Position numbers and translations under genes: made by a program. The notes below the pieces were generated by a model. It did not search any database, was not told the origin of the DNA, and saw only the letters and a list, made by a program, of their open reading frames with translations. Shown in pieces: positions 20,593 through 21,184 of a stretch of 21,184 nt of DNA. Position 1 is the first letter of the stretch. Each line of letters begins with the position of its first letter. Origin of the DNA: a virus. Where the stretch lies: positions 1 through 21,184 of IMG/VR virus record IMGVR_UViG_3300017989_000501. The stretch is one strand, 5' to 3'.

Positions 20593-21093
20593 CTAGTGGA
20601 GTTGGATTTCGTCGCCAGTCTTCTCGTTGCGATCCCACGCCGGAGCCTCGGCGGCGGGCGGGGGCGGAGCGGCGGGCATGATCGCTTCGGCGTCGAAGGT
20701 GACCTTGACGGCCTCGACCTTGGCGCCGTGAGCGTTCGCCTCTGCGAGCTTGACCGCGATGCGCGTGCTCTGACCCAGCGCAGTCAGGACCTTGTCGGGC
20801 TCGACGGTCTCATCCTCCGCGTACTTCACGATCGTCGCGGTGAAGCACCCCCAGGCCACGGCAGCATCGCCCATGGTGACGCCGTGGCGGCGAAGCGAGT
20901 CCACATCAAACCCGACATCTCCCGTCAGCCGGCCCATGATTGACTCGACCTGACTGACGGCCTCAGCGGCGGCGGCGTCGGCCTCTGCGCGCAACCGGGC
21001 CTCAGCCTCTCCGCGCTCCTGCGCGCGCTTTGCTCCGCGCCGCCCCCGGTGCTTGCCCGGACCCCTACCATCGTCGCCTTTTCGCCTGGGCAT
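20593..21093 (-). CDS. Probable terminase small subunit
   Basis: A 166-aa protein with a very basic, Gly/Arg/Lys-rich N-terminus (residues 1-30), a charged helix (about 31-60, EAEARLRAEADAAAAEAVSQVESIM), a central helical part (about 62-130) and an acidic, Pro-rich C-terminus (PPPP near 145). Small terminases are typically small helical DNA-recognition proteins coded just before the large subunit, and this fits by place, size and a likely DNA-binding basic tail. A helix-turn-helix is not obvious by eye, so the label rests mainly on position. The ATG at 21093 has GAGG 5 nt before it; a GTG at 21117 would add eight residues and lies on the candidate -10 box. Confidence 0.55.
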   Translation of the reverse strand: MPRRKGDDGRGPGKHRGRRGAKRAQERGEAEARLRAEADAAAAEAVSQVESIMGRLTGDVGFDVDSLRRHGVTMGDAAVAWGCFTATIVKYAEDETVEPDKVLTALGQSTRIAVKLAEANAHGAKVEAVKVTFDAEAIMPAAPPPPAAEAPAWDRNEKTGDEIQLH

Positions 21094-21184
21094 GCTGTCC
21101 TCGCTCTCTGTTTGCACGTTATAGACACGCGCGCGCGTAACTGGTTGTTATCAAAAAAGTTTCGCCAAAAAGGTGCGGGGTGTA
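21094..21184 (-). promoter_or_regulatory. Upstream region with -10-like box, 12-bp palindrome and A-tracts
   Basis: Reading on the minus strand, TATAAC (21118-21123) is a good -10 candidate 24 nt before the small-terminase ATG. The perfect palindrome ACGCGCGCGCGT (21127-21138) sits between it and the place of a -35 box, for which no good match is seen. Further upstream are A/T-rich tracts (about 21150-21172), unusual in this GC-rich DNA. It may be a late promoter with an operator, or part of the terminase recognition site. The window ends here. Confidence 0.35.

Noticed and set aside
1-21184. tRNA genes, CRISPR arrays, insertion sequences, attachment sites
   Set aside because: No cloverleaf-like sequence, regularly spaced repeats, transposase motifs or long terminal repeats were seen on reading the window.

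Overview
The window is a contiguous piece of a tailed double-stranded DNA phage or prophage with a siphovirus-type plan. It holds packaging, head, neck, tail-tube, tape-measure and tail-tip genes followed by lysis genes. Nearly all genes lie on the minus strand, so the biological order runs from right (21 kb) to left (0). The DNA is GC-rich, judged by eye, which suggests a high-GC bacterial host. No integrase, replication gene, tRNA or host gene is present, so the window cannot say whether the phage is temperate or which host it infects. No gene was matched to a named phage; functions rest on motifs, gene order and protein character.

Right to left: a possible promoter with a 12-bp palindrome (21.1 kb); a probable small terminase; the large terminase (Walker A, Walker B, coupling and nuclease motifs all visible); portal; coiled-coil scaffold-like protein; a 116-aa protein; an HK97-fold, Mu gpT-like major capsid protein; head-tail adaptor; a basic neck protein; a tail-terminator candidate; the major tail protein; and a G/GT-type tail chaperone pair with a -1 frameshift site (C CCU UUG). 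The tape measure (685 aa), two related small tail proteins and an 856-aa tail-hub protein follow. Five poorly characterised genes come next, one with a LamG/concanavalin-like domain. Adjacent genes often overlap by 4 nt (ATGA or GTGA), which points to one translationally coupled late operon.

The left 2.6 kb is a lysis and accessory region. It holds two overlapping small membrane/coiled-coil genes, an M15-type peptidase endolysin, a long stem-loop, a glycine-zipper membrane protein (possible holin), a 64-aa protein resembling the Acb2/Tad1 hairpin proteins (cyclic-nucleotide sponges that block CBASS/Thoeris), and an i-spanin-like protein at the edge.

The only gene on the plus strand (580-804) is inserted in this lysis region. 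It encodes a very acidic 74-aa protein. Upstream of it lie a long imperfect palindrome, a short inverted repeat, a sigma70-like promoter with an extended -10, and a small leader hairpin. This looks like an independently controlled moron beside a possible anti-defence gene, and it is the most promising place in the window for undescribed biology.
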